Shown here piece after piece: positions 9,004-18,477 of a stretch of DNA of 64,000 nucleotides. A model generated the notes under the pieces. It did no database searches. It had not been told where the DNA came from and worked only from the letters and a program-made list of their open reading frames with translations. The stretch's first letter is position 1. Every line of letters starts with the position of its first letter. Where the stretch lies: NCBI GenBank assembly GCA_963823675.1, contig CAWGMT010000016.1, positions 248,001 through 312,000 of the forward strand, written 5' to 3'. The position numbers and the translations under genes were made by a program. Origin of the DNA: CAWGMT01 sp963823675 (lineage in GTDB: Bacteria; Planctomycetota; Planctomycetia; Isosphaerales; Isosphaeraceae).

Positions 9004-10512
9004 GTGTTGTTGAAGCTGACGTCGATCAGCAAGGCATTCGCCGGTGTTCAAGCCTTGAAGGGGGTGTCGTTCGACCTTCAGGCCGGCGAAGTTCACGCGC
9101 TCGTCGGCGAGAACGGCGCGGGCAAGTCGACCCTGATCAAGGTGGTCACCGGCGCCCACCGTCCCGACCTGGGGTCGATCGAGATCCAGGGCGCGCCGGT
9201 CGCCGAGATCGATCCCGTCCGCGCGCGCTCCCTCGGAATCGCGGCCATTTACCAGCAGCCCGCGCTCTTTCCCGACTTGACCGTGGCCGAGAATATCGCC
9301 ATCGGCCTCGAGCCGGGCGGTGCCTGGCGGCGAGTCCGCTGGCAGGAGCGGCGGGCGCGAGCCCGGCTCCTGCTCGAGCGAATCGGCGCCAGGATCGACC
9401 CGGAGACCGAGGTCCGCCGCCTCTCGATGCCCGAGCAACAACTGGTCGAGATCGCGCGGGCGCTCGGGGCCAGCGCGCGCATCCTGATCATGGACGAGCC
9501 CACCGCCTCGCTCAGCGATCAGGAGGTCGAGCGCCTCTTCCGGGTGATTCACGACCTGAAGGATCAGGGCAAGGGAATTATCTACATCTCGCACCGGCTG
9601 GAAGAGCTGCCGAGGATCGCCGATCGCGTGACCACTCTGCGCGACGGCGTGCTGATCGGTACCCGGCGCATGGACGAGGTATCCCGCGCCGAGCTGATCC
9701 GGATGATGGTCGGTCGCGAGCTGTCGGCCGTCTTTCCCAAGACAGCCGCTCCGCTAGGCGATACCGTGCTCGAAACCCGTGGGCTCTCGTGCCCCGGCTC
9801 GGGCGTCCGAGACATCAACCTGAGCGTGCGCGCCGGCGAGATCGTCGGCCTGGCGGGCTTGGTCGGCGCGGGACGGACCGAGCTGGCGGAGACGCTCTTC
9901 GGCTTGACGCCCGCTGCTTCGGGCGAGATCCGGCTCCGGGGTAAACCGGTGGCGATCGACCGGCCGGCGCGGGCCGTCGAGCTGGGAATCGCCTACCTCC
10001 CCGAGGATCGCCGCCGGCATGGAGTGATCCTGGAGATGTTGACGGCGGCCAATACGACCCTGGCGACGCTACGTGCCATCACCCGGATGGGCCTCCTCGA
10101 CTTCCACCGGGAGCGCGCGACGGCGCTTCGCTTCGTCCGTCAGCTCGGAATCAAGACTCCGTCGCTTGACGCGCCGGTGGGAAACCTTTCGGGCGGCAAC
10201 CAGCAGAAAGTCGCTCTGGCCCGCTGGCTGGCGGCCAGCCCCGCGTTGCTCATTCTCGACGAGCCGACCCAGGGCGTTGACGTCGGCGCCAAGGCCGAGA
10301 TCCACCGGCTGATGTGTGAGCTGGCCGGGCGGGGCCTGGCGATCCTGATGATCTCGTCCGAACTGCCCGAGATCCTCGGCATGAGCGACCGGATCGCCGT
10401 GATGCACCGCGGAACGATCGCCGGGGTTCTGGACCGAGAAACGGCGACGCAGGAGGCGATCCTGGAGCGGGCGCTCGGCCACGTCGCCGGTGAAGCGGGG
10501 GTGGCTCGATGA
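9004..10512 (+). CDS. Sugar ABC importer ATP-binding protein (two nucleotide-binding domains), probably for rhamnose
   Basis: About 502 residues with two ABC domains in tandem, as in RbsA/XylG/RhaT-type monosaccharide importers. The first domain has Walker A GENGAGKST (residues about 35-43), a degenerate signature LSMPEQQLVEIARAL and Walker B ILIMDEPTASL. The second has a degenerate Walker A (GLVGAGRTEL), signature LSGGNQQKVALARWL and Walker B LLILDEPTQGV. Degeneracy of the second P-loop is normal for this class. It energises uptake through the two permeases encoded next. I take GTG 9004 as the start because an AAGGA box sits seven bases upstream and homology begins at LKLTSISK; the frame is open back to TTG 8965. 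The stop overlaps the next start by four bases. Confidence 0.92.
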   Translation: MLLKLTSISKAFAGVQALKGVSFDLQAGEVHALVGENGAGKSTLIKVVTGAHRPDLGSIEIQGAPVAEIDPVRARSLGIAAIYQQPALFPDLTVAENIAIGLEPGGAWRRVRWQERRARARLLLERIGARIDPETEVRRLSMPEQQLVEIARALGASARILIMDEPTASLSDQEVERLFRVIHDLKDQGKGIIYISHRLEELPRIADRVTTLRDGVLIGTRRMDEVSRAELIRMMVGRELSAVFPKTAAPLGDTVLETRGLSCPGSGVRDINLSVRAGEIVGLAGLVGAGRTELAETLFGLTPAASGEIRLRGKPVAIDRPARAVELGIAYLPEDRRRHGVILEMLTAANTTLATLRAITRMGLLDFHRERATALRFVRQLGIKTPSLDAPVGNLSGGNQQKVALARWLAASPALLILDEPTQGVDVGAKAEIHRLMCELAGRGLAILMISSELPEILGMSDRIAVMHRGTIAGVLDRETATQEAILERALGHVAGEAGVAR

Positions 10513-11435
10513 TCGGCCGCTATCGCCGCGAGCTGTCGGTCGCGGCGGCATACGTCGCTTTGCTTTTGGTCCTGGCCGTTGCCGCTCCCCGCTTCTTTCG
10601 TCCCGACCAGCTTCGCGATATCGTCGTGAGCAAAGCGTCGGTCCTGGTCGCCGCGGTCGGCATGACCCTCGTCATCCTCTGCCGGCACATCGACATCTCG
10701 ATCGGCTCGATCTTCAGCATCTGCGGCGTGGTGGCCGGGCTGCTTTCACGAGCCGGCTTGAGCATCGCGGTCGTCGGCCTGGGAACGCTCCTGGCCGGCA
10801 GCAGTTTGGCGCGGTCAACGGCATACTCATCGCGCGGTTGGGCTTGCCGTCGATCGTGGTGACTCTGGCGACCTTGGTAATCTGGCGGGAGGCGCTGCGG
10901 TACGCGCGCGAAGGTGCCTTCGTCCGCAATCTGCCGCCGGGATTTCAATGGTTTGGCGCGGGCCAGGCGATGGGTCAATGGCTGGTGGTAGCGCTGGCAC
11001 TCGGCGTTTTCTCCGTTTTTGCCTGGGGCCTGCGCCACCTTGCGATCGGACGAGCGATCTACGCCACGGGGTCCGATCCCGAAGCCGCCCGGCTCGCGGG
11101 CATCCGGCCGCGGGGCGTGGTATTCGGCGTCTTTGTCGCCGCCGGCGCGCTGGCGGGACTGGCCGCACTCCTTAACGCCGTCCGCTTCGCCGATGTCGAC
11201 CCCAACGCCGGAATGGGGCTGGAGCTCCAGGTCATCGCCGCCGTGGTCGTCGGGGGCGTCGCGATATCCGGCGGGCGCGGGTCGCTCGCCGGCAGCCTGA
11301 TCGGCGTCGCCCTGCTCGGCTCGATCGGGCCGGCTCTCGTGTTCCTGCGCCGAGCCCCAGTGGGAAAAGGCATTCCAGGGACTCGTCATCCTGCTCGCCG
11401 TCGCCTCGGATGCCCTCTATCGGGAAGGACGCTGA
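10509..11435 (+). CDS. Sugar ABC importer permease 1 (RbsC/RhaP-like), two frame changes
   Basis: Polytopic inner-membrane permease of the BPD_transp_2 family. It begins with a short cytoplasmic part and hydrophobic segments (VAAAYVALLLVLAVAA; SVLVAAVGMTLVILCRHIDISIGS), continues with GAVNGILIARLGLPSIVVTLATL and AIYATGSDPEAARLAGI, and ends with VIAAVVVGGVAISGGRGS and EPQWEKAFQGLVILLAVA. The DISIGS loop and GG.SIxGGRG segment are typical of the family. The frame changes near 10803 and again near 11352. On both sides the protein continues the same family, so I treat it as one gene. At about 308 residues it is close to normal. It overlaps the ATPase gene by four bases and ends one base before the next permease. 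Confidence 0.85.
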
Positions 11436-11436
11436 A

Positions 11437-12460
11437 ATGTCAGCACCCGAGGCCTCGATCGAGCTGGCCGACGCCCTTGACCGCACCCCGTGGTTGCGGC
11501 TCGAGCCCGGACAGCTCATCCTGGCGGGGCTTCTGGCTATCGAGATTGTGACCTTCTCACTGATCGGCACCAACTTCCTGTCGTTGGCCAACGCTTTCGA
11601 GGTGCTGCGGCTCTGCGTCGAGATCGGGCTTCTGGCGGTGGCCTTGACCCCGGTGATTACCAGCGGCGGCATCGACCTTTCGGTCGGTTCCTTGATGGGC
11701 CTGTCGGCCGTCCTCTTCGGCGAGCTCTGGCGCGACCGGGGGCTGCCGATCGTGGCGGCCGCGGCCGCGACGATCGTCCTGGGCGGCCTGGCCGGCAGCT
11801 TGAACGGCTTCGTGATCACCCGCGGCCGCATTCCCCCCTTGATCGTGACCCTCGGTTCGTTCTCGCTTTACCGCGGCCTGGCCGAAGGACTGACCGGCGG
11901 CGTCGACAACTACACCAACTTCCCGCGATCATTCCTGTTCCTGGGTCAGGGATACTCCTTCGGTGGGGTGCCAACGCAGGTACCGGTTTTCGTGCTGGTG
12001 GCGATCGGGTTCTGGGTGCTGCTCCATCGCAGCGCGATCGGCCGGAGCCTGGTGGCCATCGGCTACTCGCCCGAAGGTGCACGCTACGCCGGGCTGCCGG
12101 TCGACCGGCTGGTGGGGTTGGTCTACGTGCTTTCAGGATTGGTGGCCAGCCTGGCGGCGGTGATTTATGTGTCCCACCTGGGGCAGGCCAAGGCGGACGC
12201 CGGCACGGGTTACGAGCTGGCCGCGATCACGGCGGTCGTACTGGGAGGCACCTCGATTTTCGGCGGCCGTGGCAGCGTGCCGGGCACGCTCCTGGGCCTG
12301 CTCGCGATCGCCGTGCTCCAGAACGGCCTGCGCCTGGCCGACCTGCCCGCCGAGCTGGCTGGCGTGCTGACTGGAACGCTTCTCCTCGTGGCGATCGGAC
12401 TGGACCGCAGAACGCTCCCGGCCCGTGCTTTGTCGCATTCGCAACCGTCCTTGGAGGTGA
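11437..12460 (+). CDS. Sugar ABC importer permease 2 (RbsC/RhaQ-like), open into the binding-protein gene
   Basis: A second BPD_transp_2 permease with about eight hydrophobic segments, the loop GGIDLSVGSLMG and the segment AAITAVVLGGTSIFGGRG. The GAAGGA box and ATG at 11437 follow the previous stop directly. There is no stop codon in frame before the next gene, so as written it is fused to the binding protein. A one-base change after AIGLDRR would instead end it at TGA 12458-12460, which overlaps the ATG of the binding protein in a TGATG arrangement. Because a strong ribosome binding site (TTGGAGGTG) stands just before that ATG, I believe the genes are separate and translationally coupled, and that the fusion is apparent. 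Confidence 0.85.
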
Positions 12461-13554
12461 TGAACGTGAAGAACTCTCAGGTGGCCGTGATCTGCGCCGC
12501 GATCCTGGCGGCCGCGCTGGTCAATGTCGCGGGTAACTTCGTTCTCGTTCAATCGCTCAGCCGCGAGCGCTCTGGCGGCGAGCCGGCGGCCGGGCACCTC
12601 GCCGCGGGCATCCAGCCCTCGAGCACGAGTGCCCCTGCGCCGGGGCGGGGCCAGATCACGGTGGCCATGATGCCCAAGAGCAAGGGCAACGCCTACTTCA
12701 TCGCCTGCCGCAAGGGGGCCCTCGAGGCCGCTGCTGAGCTGGGAGTCAAGCTCATCTGGGATGGGCCGACCGAGCCCGACCCCGCGAAGCAGAACGAGGT
12801 CGTTGATACCTGGATCACCCGCGGGGTCGACGTCATCGCCGTCGCCGTCGAGAACCGCCAAGGAATCTCCTCGGTGCTGCGCAAGGCCCGCGATCGCGGG
12901 ATCAAGGTCATCACCTGGGATGCCGACGCCGAGCCCGACGCCCGCGATTTCTTCGTCAACCAGGCGACGCCCGAGGGCATCGGAGCGGCCCTCATGGATA
13001 ACGCCGCTCGCATCCTGGGCGGCAAGGGCTCGTTTGCAATCATCACCGCTTCGCTCACCGCGGCCAACATGATCGAGTGGCAGAAATGCATCGAGGCCCG
13101 CCGCCGCGAGAAATACCCCCAGATCAAGATGGCCGCCCTGCGGCCGTGCGACGACCTTCAAAAAAAAGCCTTTGACGAGGCCAAGACCGTCCTGAACGCC
13201 GAGCCCGACGTCAAGCTCTTCATGGCCATCTGCACCCCGGCCGTCCCGGGCGCCGCCGAGGCCGTCAAGCAGTCCGGCCGGACCGACGTCAAGGTGATCG
13301 GCCTCGGGCTCCCCAATGACAACAACCGCTACGTCCACGAGGGCATCACCGACTGCGTCGTCCTCTGGAACACGATGGACCTGGGCTACCTGACGGTCCA
13401 GGCCGCCTGTGCCCTCGCGGAAGGGAGCCTCAAGCCCGGCGCCACCGAGTTTCGCGCCGGACGACTCAAAAAAATCGAGATCCAGGGCGATAACATCCTG
13501 CTCGGCCAGCCGTTTCTCTTCACCAAGGACAACATCGACCAGTTCGACTTCTGA
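12460..13554 (+). CDS. Periplasmic sugar-binding protein of the rhamnose ABC importer (RhaS-like)
   Basis: About 364 residues. An N-terminal hydrophobic signal or anchor (VAVICAAILAAALVNVAG) is followed by a low-complexity linker and a type 1 periplasmic binding fold (Peripla_BP_4): ITVAMMPKSKGNAYFIACR, GVDVIAVAVENRQGISSVL, GIKVITWDADAEPDARDFF, and later DVKVIGLGLPNDNNRY. The order and motifs match rhamnose/autoinducer-2-type binding proteins. There is no lipobox cysteine, so it is either released or held by the hydrophobic segment. The start is ATG 12460 after TTGGAGGTG. Specificity for rhamnose is inferred from the neighbours, RhaA and GH78. Confidence 0.9.
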   Translation: MNVKNSQVAVICAAILAAALVNVAGNFVLVQSLSRERSGGEPAAGHLAAGIQPSSTSAPAPGRGQITVAMMPKSKGNAYFIACRKGALEAAAELGVKLIWDGPTEPDPAKQNEVVDTWITRGVDVIAVAVENRQGISSVLRKARDRGIKVITWDADAEPDARDFFVNQATPEGIGAALMDNAARILGGKGSFAIITASLTAANMIEWQKCIEARRREKYPQIKMAALRPCDDLQKKAFDEAKTVLNAEPDVKLFMAICTPAVPGAAEAVKQSGRTDVKVIGLGLPNDNNRYVHEGITDCVVLWNTMDLGYLTVQAACALAEGSLKPGATEFRAGRLKKIEIQGDNILLGQPFLFTKDNIDQFDF

Positions 13555-13593
13555 ACTCCGGTTCGTGGCTTGTACTACGAGGAGGTTCTTGCC

Positions 13594-16424
13594 ATGCGCG
13601 TGCTTCGATCACGGCCCGCGGTAGCCCCCCTGCTCTCCCTCGCGTCGGCTGCATTCGTACTCGGTTCAGCGATCGCCGGCCGCGCCGCGCAGGGCGGCGG
13701 CGGCGATTCGACAGGAGCCGGCGGATTGCCAGCCTCCTACCTGCGGTGCGAGAACCGCGCAGGGCCTCTGGGCATCGATATACCGGCGCCTCGATTGAGC
13801 TGGATCGTCGAGTCGCCCAGGCGCAGCCAGAAGCAAACGGCCTATCGAATCCTGGTCGCTACTGGCGAAGAAACGCTGCGCACCGACCAAGGCGACCTCT
13901 GGGATAGCGGCCAGGTCGCCGGCGACGACACCACAAACATCGTCTACGCGGGCAAGCCGCTGCGGTCGCATCAGGACTGTTTCTGGAAAGTTCGGGTATG
14001 GGACAAGGACGGCGTGCCGTCAGCCTGGAGCGAACCCGCTCACTGGTCGATGGGAACGCTCGATGCGGCCGACTGGGCCAAAGCCGCCTGGATCGGCTTC
14101 GATCAATCCCGCCAGATCGATCTGCCCAGATCCCCCCGCGAAAATGCCGGCAAGCCCAAGCCCGCCAGCCTGATTCTGCCGCCTCCGACTTACCTGCGAA
14201 CCACGTTCCGGGCCGACAGGCCGGTCCGTGCGCGATTCTCTACACGACGGCGCTGGGAATCTTTGACGCTCATCTCAATGGTGCGCGGGTCAGCGACGAG
14301 TATTTCAACCCCGGCTGGACCGACTATGCGCAGCGGGTCTATTACCGGGCCCATGACGTGACGCGCCAGGTCCGCACCGGCGAAAACGTCCTGGCCGCAA
14401 TCCTGGCCGATGGCTGGTATAGCGGCTACGTCGGCTTCGGCAAGAAGCGCGACCATTACGGCCTGAAGCCGCGATACCGGGCGTTGCTTCATCTGGATTT
14501 CGCCGACGGCTCGACGGCCGACGTCGCCACCGGACCAGGCTGGCGTGCCGCGACGGGCCCGATCCGCGAGGCCGACTTCCTCATGGGCGAAACCTACGAC
14601 GCCCGCCTGGCCCAGGCTTTCCGCAACTGGGACTCGCCCGGCTTCGACGACAGCCGATGGGGCCCGGTCGATGCCGGCGCCGAAGTGGATCCCGTCGTGC
14701 AGTGGCACCCTGCTCCGCCCGTGACCGCTTTTACCACAGTTACGCCTCGCGCCTCGAGCGAGCCCAGGCCCGGCGTCTACGTATTCGACATGGGACAGAA
14801 CTTCGCCGGGGTGGTGCACCTCAAGGTCTCGGGCGAGCCCGGACGGAAGATCGTGCTGCGATACGCCGAGCGGCTCAATCCCGACGGAACGATCTACACC
14901 ACCAACCTGCGCGAGGCCCGCGCGACCGATACTTATATCTGTAGCGGCCAGGATGAAGCAACCTGGTCGCCGCGATTCACCTTCCACGGCTTCCAGTACG
15001 TCGAGGTCTCCGGGCTGCCGTCTCCACCTGATCCCACCGCGGTCACCGGCGTCGCGCTTTCGAGCGATACGCCCGTGGTTGGCCGGTTCGCCTGCTCCGA
15101 TCGCCTGCTCAACCAGCTTCACAGCAACATTTACTGGACCCAGCGCGCCAATTTCATCGACATTCCCACCGACTGCCCCCAGCGCGACGAGCGGCTGGGC
15201 TGGACCGGCGATGCCCAGGTCTACATCGGCACGGCAGCCCTCAACTGCGACGTTCAGGCGTTTTTCACCAAGTGGCTGGTCGATCTGACCGACGGCCAGC
15301 GCGGCGACGGGCAGTTCCCCATGGTCGCCCCGGTGAAGGTCGCCGGCAACGACGGCGGGCCGGCCTGGGCCGATGCCGGTGTAATCTGCCCATGGACGAT
15401 CTACCAGATCTACGGCGACCGCCGGCTGCTGGCGCGCCAGTATCCCTCGATGGTCAAATTCGTCGAATTCTGCCGCAAGCGGAGCACGCCCGAACTTCTC
15501 CCCCCCAAACAGTTCCACTGCTTCGGCGACTGGCTGAGCATCAAGGCCGACACGCCCAAGGAGGTGATCTGCACAGCCTACTTCGCGCACAGCACTCACC
15601 TCCTGGCCCAGGCCGCCGCGGTCCTGGGTAAGGCCGAGGATGCAGCCCGATATCACGATCTCTACCAAGCGATCAGAACTGCCTTCCAGCGCGCTTATGT
15701 CGCACCCGATGGCCGGATCAAGGGCAATACGCAAGCGTGTTACGTGCTGGCCATCGCGTTTGACTTGGTTGACGGTGAGACCGCCAATCACGCTGCCCTT
15801 TACCTGGTCGAAGATATCGAGAAGCGTGGCGGCCACTTGTTGACCGGTTTCATCGGCACCAAGTCGCTGATGCAGGCTCTCTCGAAGATCGGCCGCCAGG
15901 ATGTTGCGTTCCGGCTGTTGCACACCGAGTCGTTTCCCTCCTGGGGGTTTTCGATCAAGCACGGGGCGACCAGCATCTGGGAGCGGTGGGACGGCTGGAC
16001 GCCCGAGAAAGGCTTCCAGGACCCCGGCATGAACTCCTTTGCCCACTACTCCTTCGGCGCGGTCTACCAGTGGATGGTCGAGAACATCGGCGGCATCCAG
16101 AGTGACGGTCCCGCCTACAAGCACATCACGATCGCTCCTCGCCTCGACCCCAATCTGAGCTGGGCGCGAACCTCGTACAAGAGCCTCCGCGGCGAGATTG
16201 CCACGACCTGGACCAGAAACGACGCGTACTTGACGCTGGACGTCACGATCCCGGCCAACACGACCGCGACCATCTCCCTGCCCGCTTCCGACCCGGCCCA
16301 GATCACCGAAAGCGGCAAGCCGCTGGCCCAGGTCGAGGGGGTGAAGCTGGCTAGGAGTGGGGGCGGCCGGGCCATGCTTGAAGCTGGCTCGGGCACGTAC
16401 CGGTTTGCCGCCCCATCACGCTAA
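13594..16424 (+). CDS. Exported GH78 alpha-L-rhamnosidase (one frame change)
   Basis: Cleaves terminal alpha-L-rhamnose from polysaccharides or glycosides outside the cytoplasm. A signal peptide is followed by a fibronectin-like N-terminal domain (LRCENRAGPLGIDIPAPRLS; RILVATGEE), the carbohydrate-binding domain (YFNPGWTDYAQRVYY; FDMGQNFAGVV) and the (alpha/alpha)6 catalytic domain with DCPQRDERLGWTGDAQ and, further on, TSIWERWDGW, which hold the acidic catalytic residues of the family. It ends with a C-terminal beta-sandwich. GAGGAGG before ATG 13594 sets the start. The frame changes near 14232, in a GTGCGCG context, between TYLRTTFRADRPVR and AILYTTALG. Reconnected length is about 943 residues, normal for GH78. 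As the last gene of the rhamnose set it would provide the sugar for the importer. Confidence 0.93.
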
Positions 16425-16585
16425 CGATCAGCACCAACGTCCGACAAGTCTGATCCAGACTTCAGAGTCGCCGGCCTCGGAACATGTCTGACCTGCCGTG
16501 CATCCAACCGGTTTGCCGAAATGGGGTGTGACGTGTAGAATCCGGGTATCTTCCGGATCGTACGTACAGATGCTGGAGATCGTCG

Positions 16586-16885
16586 ATGGAAATCCCCGTC
16601 GTATTGGAACCACTCCCTGGCGGCGGCTTCTGCGCCCGAAGCGGCGACCCATTGGACCTGACTGCGCAAGGCGACAGTCCGGACGCCGCCCTACGCAATC
16701 TCCGAGAGCTTATCGAGACGCGCATCGCCTCCGGTATCCGGTTGACGGCGATTGACGTACCCAGCTTCAAGACCGGACGCCACCCCGGGGCGGGCATCTA
16801 TCGAGACGAACCTCTCTTCGATCAGTGGAGGGCGGCCATCGACGCGTACCGACAAGAGATTGAAAACGATCCTGATATCCCATGA
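16586..16885 (+). CDS. Putative antitoxin, HicB-like fold, paired with a PIN toxin
   Basis: A 99-residue protein. Its first half has a HicB/UPF0150-like pattern (VVLEPLPGGGFCARSGD, then a helix DAALRNLRELIETRI); the second half is charged and probably disordered. A GGAG box lies six bases before the ATG. Its stop overlaps the start of the next gene by four bases (ATGA), which, with the PIN toxin that follows, supports an antitoxin role. The antitoxin would neutralise the RNase by binding it and may repress the pair. HicB-like antitoxins usually go with HicA, so the pairing with PIN is inferred from position only. Confidence 0.6.
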   Translation: MEIPVVLEPLPGGGFCARSGDPLDLTAQGDSPDAALRNLRELIETRIASGIRLTAIDVPSFKTGRHPGAGIYRDEPLFDQWRAAIDAYRQEIENDPDIP

Positions 16886-17301
16886 GCCTGCACGTCCTCG
16901 ATACCGATACTCTTTCGCTCTACCACTATGGTAACGCTGCACTGATGGCGAAGCTCGATGCTCACCCGCCGGACGAGTTGGGAATCACGATCATCACGGT
17001 TGAGGAAGAGCTGGCAGGATGGTACACCTTGCTCCGGAAGGCGCGTCTACCCGACGAACAGGTCCGCGCATATGAGCGTCTCGCCGAGGCGATTCCGCTC
17101 CTTTCACGCTGGCAGATCCTTCCCATGACGAGCTCTGCGATCGCGCGGTACGAGGTCCTCAAGCGAATGAACCTTAATATTCGCAAAATGGACCTGAGAA
17201 TCGCTTCGATCGTCCTCGAACACAGCGCCGTTCTTGTGAGCCGGAACCTCCGAGACTTTCAGCGAATTCCGAACCTCCAGGTTGAGGATTGGGTGTCTTG
17301 A
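16882..17301 (+). CDS. PIN-domain RNase toxin (VapC-like)
   Basis: 139 residues, the usual VapC length. The PIN acidic residues are present: Asp7 and Asp9 in HVLDTDTLSLYHYG, Glu41-43 in TVEEELAG, Asp104 in KMDLRIASI and Asp125 in LVSRNLRDF. The ending (LVSRNLRDFQRIPNLQVEDW) is typical of plasmid- and chromosome-borne VapC proteins. The expected activity is Mg-dependent cleavage of RNA, often tRNA, when freed from its antitoxin. It is translationally coupled to the gene before it. It starts the accessory region and is followed directly by repeat-rich non-coding DNA. Confidence 0.85.
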   Translation: MSLHVLDTDTLSLYHYGNAALMAKLDAHPPDELGITIITVEEELAGWYTLLRKARLPDEQVRAYERLAEAIPLLSRWQILPMTSSAIARYEVLKRMNLNIRKMDLRIASIVLEHSAVLVSRNLRDFQRIPNLQVEDWVS

Positions 17302-17437
17302 TGTGCGATGCGCTCCGGATATCGGATCGCCTCCGCAAGCGCGCTGTTCTGCGCCTGGCGGTGTCTCCGGCCCGTGCCGGCTGATGCGGCTGACTCGGCC
17401 CCAACCGACCTGCGGGGCGATCGTGGTTGGTTTGCCG

Positions 17438-17458
17438 ACAACGGACAGCGGGCAACTG
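17438..17458 (+). repeat. Heptanucleotide repeat, three units
   Basis: Three diverged units around ACAACGG in 7-base register, in the same orientation and phase as the array at 17661-17702. The two arrays flank the 29-bp tandem repeat. Confidence 0.55.
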
Positions 17459-17469
17459 CCTATCGTGTG

Positions 17470-17604
17470 CTTGGCTTCGGTCCGCAGGATGGCGCCAGCT
17501 TGGCTTCGGTCCGCGGGATCGCACCAGCTTGGCTTCGGTCCGCGGGATCGCACCAGCTTGGCTTCGGTCCGCGGGAGCGCACCGCCTTGGCTTCGGTCCG
17601 CAGC
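17470..17604 (+). repeat. 29-bp tandem repeat, about 4.6 units
   Basis: The 16-base core CTTGGCTTCGGTCCGC begins at 17470, 17499, 17528, 17557 and 17586, an exact 29-base period. Units two and three are identical; units one and four differ at a few positions; unit five keeps the core only. The units touch each other, so it is not a CRISPR array. A 29-base period is not a multiple of three, which argues against a coding role. Confidence 0.92.
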
Positions 17605-17660
17605 GTTATACCGGCCCGTGGCTCGTTCAAGCCCCGGGGGTGCTCATGGTCGGTCCCCCA

Positions 17661-17702
17661 ACAACGGACAACGGACAACGGGCAAAGGACAAAGGACGAA
17701 GG
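17661..17702 (+). repeat. Heptanucleotide repeat, six units
   Basis: Six units in exact 7-base register; the first three are ACAACGG and the last three drift to GCAAAGG, ACAAAGG and ACGAAGG. The organisation resembles the short heptamer repeats known from cyanobacterial genomes, but the sequence is different. Confidence 0.85.
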
Positions 17703-17717
17703 ACACCCTACCAGTCC

Positions 17718-17950
17718 CGTTTTTTTGCGTCATTTGCGTCAACAGCGTCACGGCCTTATCAGGCAAAGGGTTACGACGACGGTTTTCGAATCATTTGCGT
17801 CTACTTATGCGTCACGGCCGTCAGTCGTGAGTTTCTTGATGCAGCCAACGGCGGGGCGAGGCGCAAAAGCCGGGCAATCGGCGAATTTGGTGGGAAGCGC
17901 ATCGTCGTCAAAGTCTTCGCAGCTTGCCGTGGCTTCGTTTTGCACGCACG
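17718..17950. repeat. Composite repeat, copy 1 (contains 85-bp repeat copy A at 17869-17950)
   Basis: The block begins with TTTTTTGCGTCATTTGCG, contains GGGTTACGACGACGGTTTT and ACTTATGCGTC, and ends in the 85-bp repeat with GCAGCTTGCCGTGGCTTCG. A diverged copy with the same order of segments is at 18721-18957. Confidence 0.6.
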
Positions 17951-17996
17951 GCAGCGGGTTTTCGCCGTGGAGTCACCGCCATCACAACCCGTCAAA

Positions 17997-18081
17997 GCCG
18001 GGCATTTGGCCAACTTGGCAAATAGCTCATCGTCGTCAGAGGCTTTGCAGCTTGCCGTGGCTTCGTTTTGTAGGCGTCACG
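17997..18081. repeat. 85-bp dispersed repeat, copy B
   Basis: Shares CATCGTCGTCA and CAGCTTGCCGTGGCTTCG with copy A and ends with GGCGTCACGAG. It begins with the same CCGGGCA lead. Further copies: 18473-18540 (C, lacking the lead), 18872-18957 (D) and 18967-19034 (E). Confidence 0.65.
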
Positions 18082-18262
18082 AGTTCCCACGAATAAGTTG
18101 CGTGAAGGCAGGGCGTTTCGAAAGCGCGTGATCGGCACAATCGTTCCCGGCGGTTCCACTCCGCAACTGAGCCAGCAGCAATGGTTCGACGCGGTGCCGA
18201 TAGCGACCTGCCCTGGGTCGCCAGCTTGGGAGATTTCGTCGTGAGGCAAAGCCTTCACCGCG

Positions 18263-18477
18263 CTACTGCACACCCTGGTCGGGACGCCCCAGCTCACCCT
18301 TCCAGCGCCGGCCGTCTCCGCGACGAACTGCGCCCATTCCTCCTGAGTCATCTTCGTAGGCCTTGGGAGGGCCTGCTCGGTCGGTTCGACAACGACCTTG
18401 ACGAGTCGGTTGGCTTCGGACATCCCCACTGGCACGCTCAGCGTGAGAATGCCATCGGGACCGACTCGCGTTGTCAA
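18263..18477 (-). pseudogene. Degraded antitoxin-like ORF
   Basis: The first 55 residues from ATG 18477 read GPDGILTLSVPVGMSEANR, then VVVEPTEQALPRPTKMTQEE and WAQFVAETAG. This is the form of small planctomycete antitoxin-like proteins (a GxDGxLxLxVP start, an MTxEEWxxFVxxTAG middle). After TAG the expected ending appears in another frame (KGELGRPDQGVQ, then stop), so the gene is broken near 18305. No toxin gene follows on that strand; instead the ORF runs into the dispersed repeat. It may be a remnant of a third toxin-antitoxin pair. Confidence 0.4.

Noticed and set aside
14190..16124. 644-codon ORF on the minus strand
   Set aside because: Antisense shadow of the GH78 catalytic domain; no motif, no ribosome binding site.
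17470..17604. Possible CRISPR array
   Set aside because: The units are contiguous with no unique spacers, and no cas genes are present.
17282..18131. Three overlapping plus-strand ORFs of 180-260 codons with repeated peptides
   Set aside because: All three frames show the same peptide repeats because the 29-bp array shifts frame at every unit. There is no homology between frames and no ribosome binding site, so they are non-coding.
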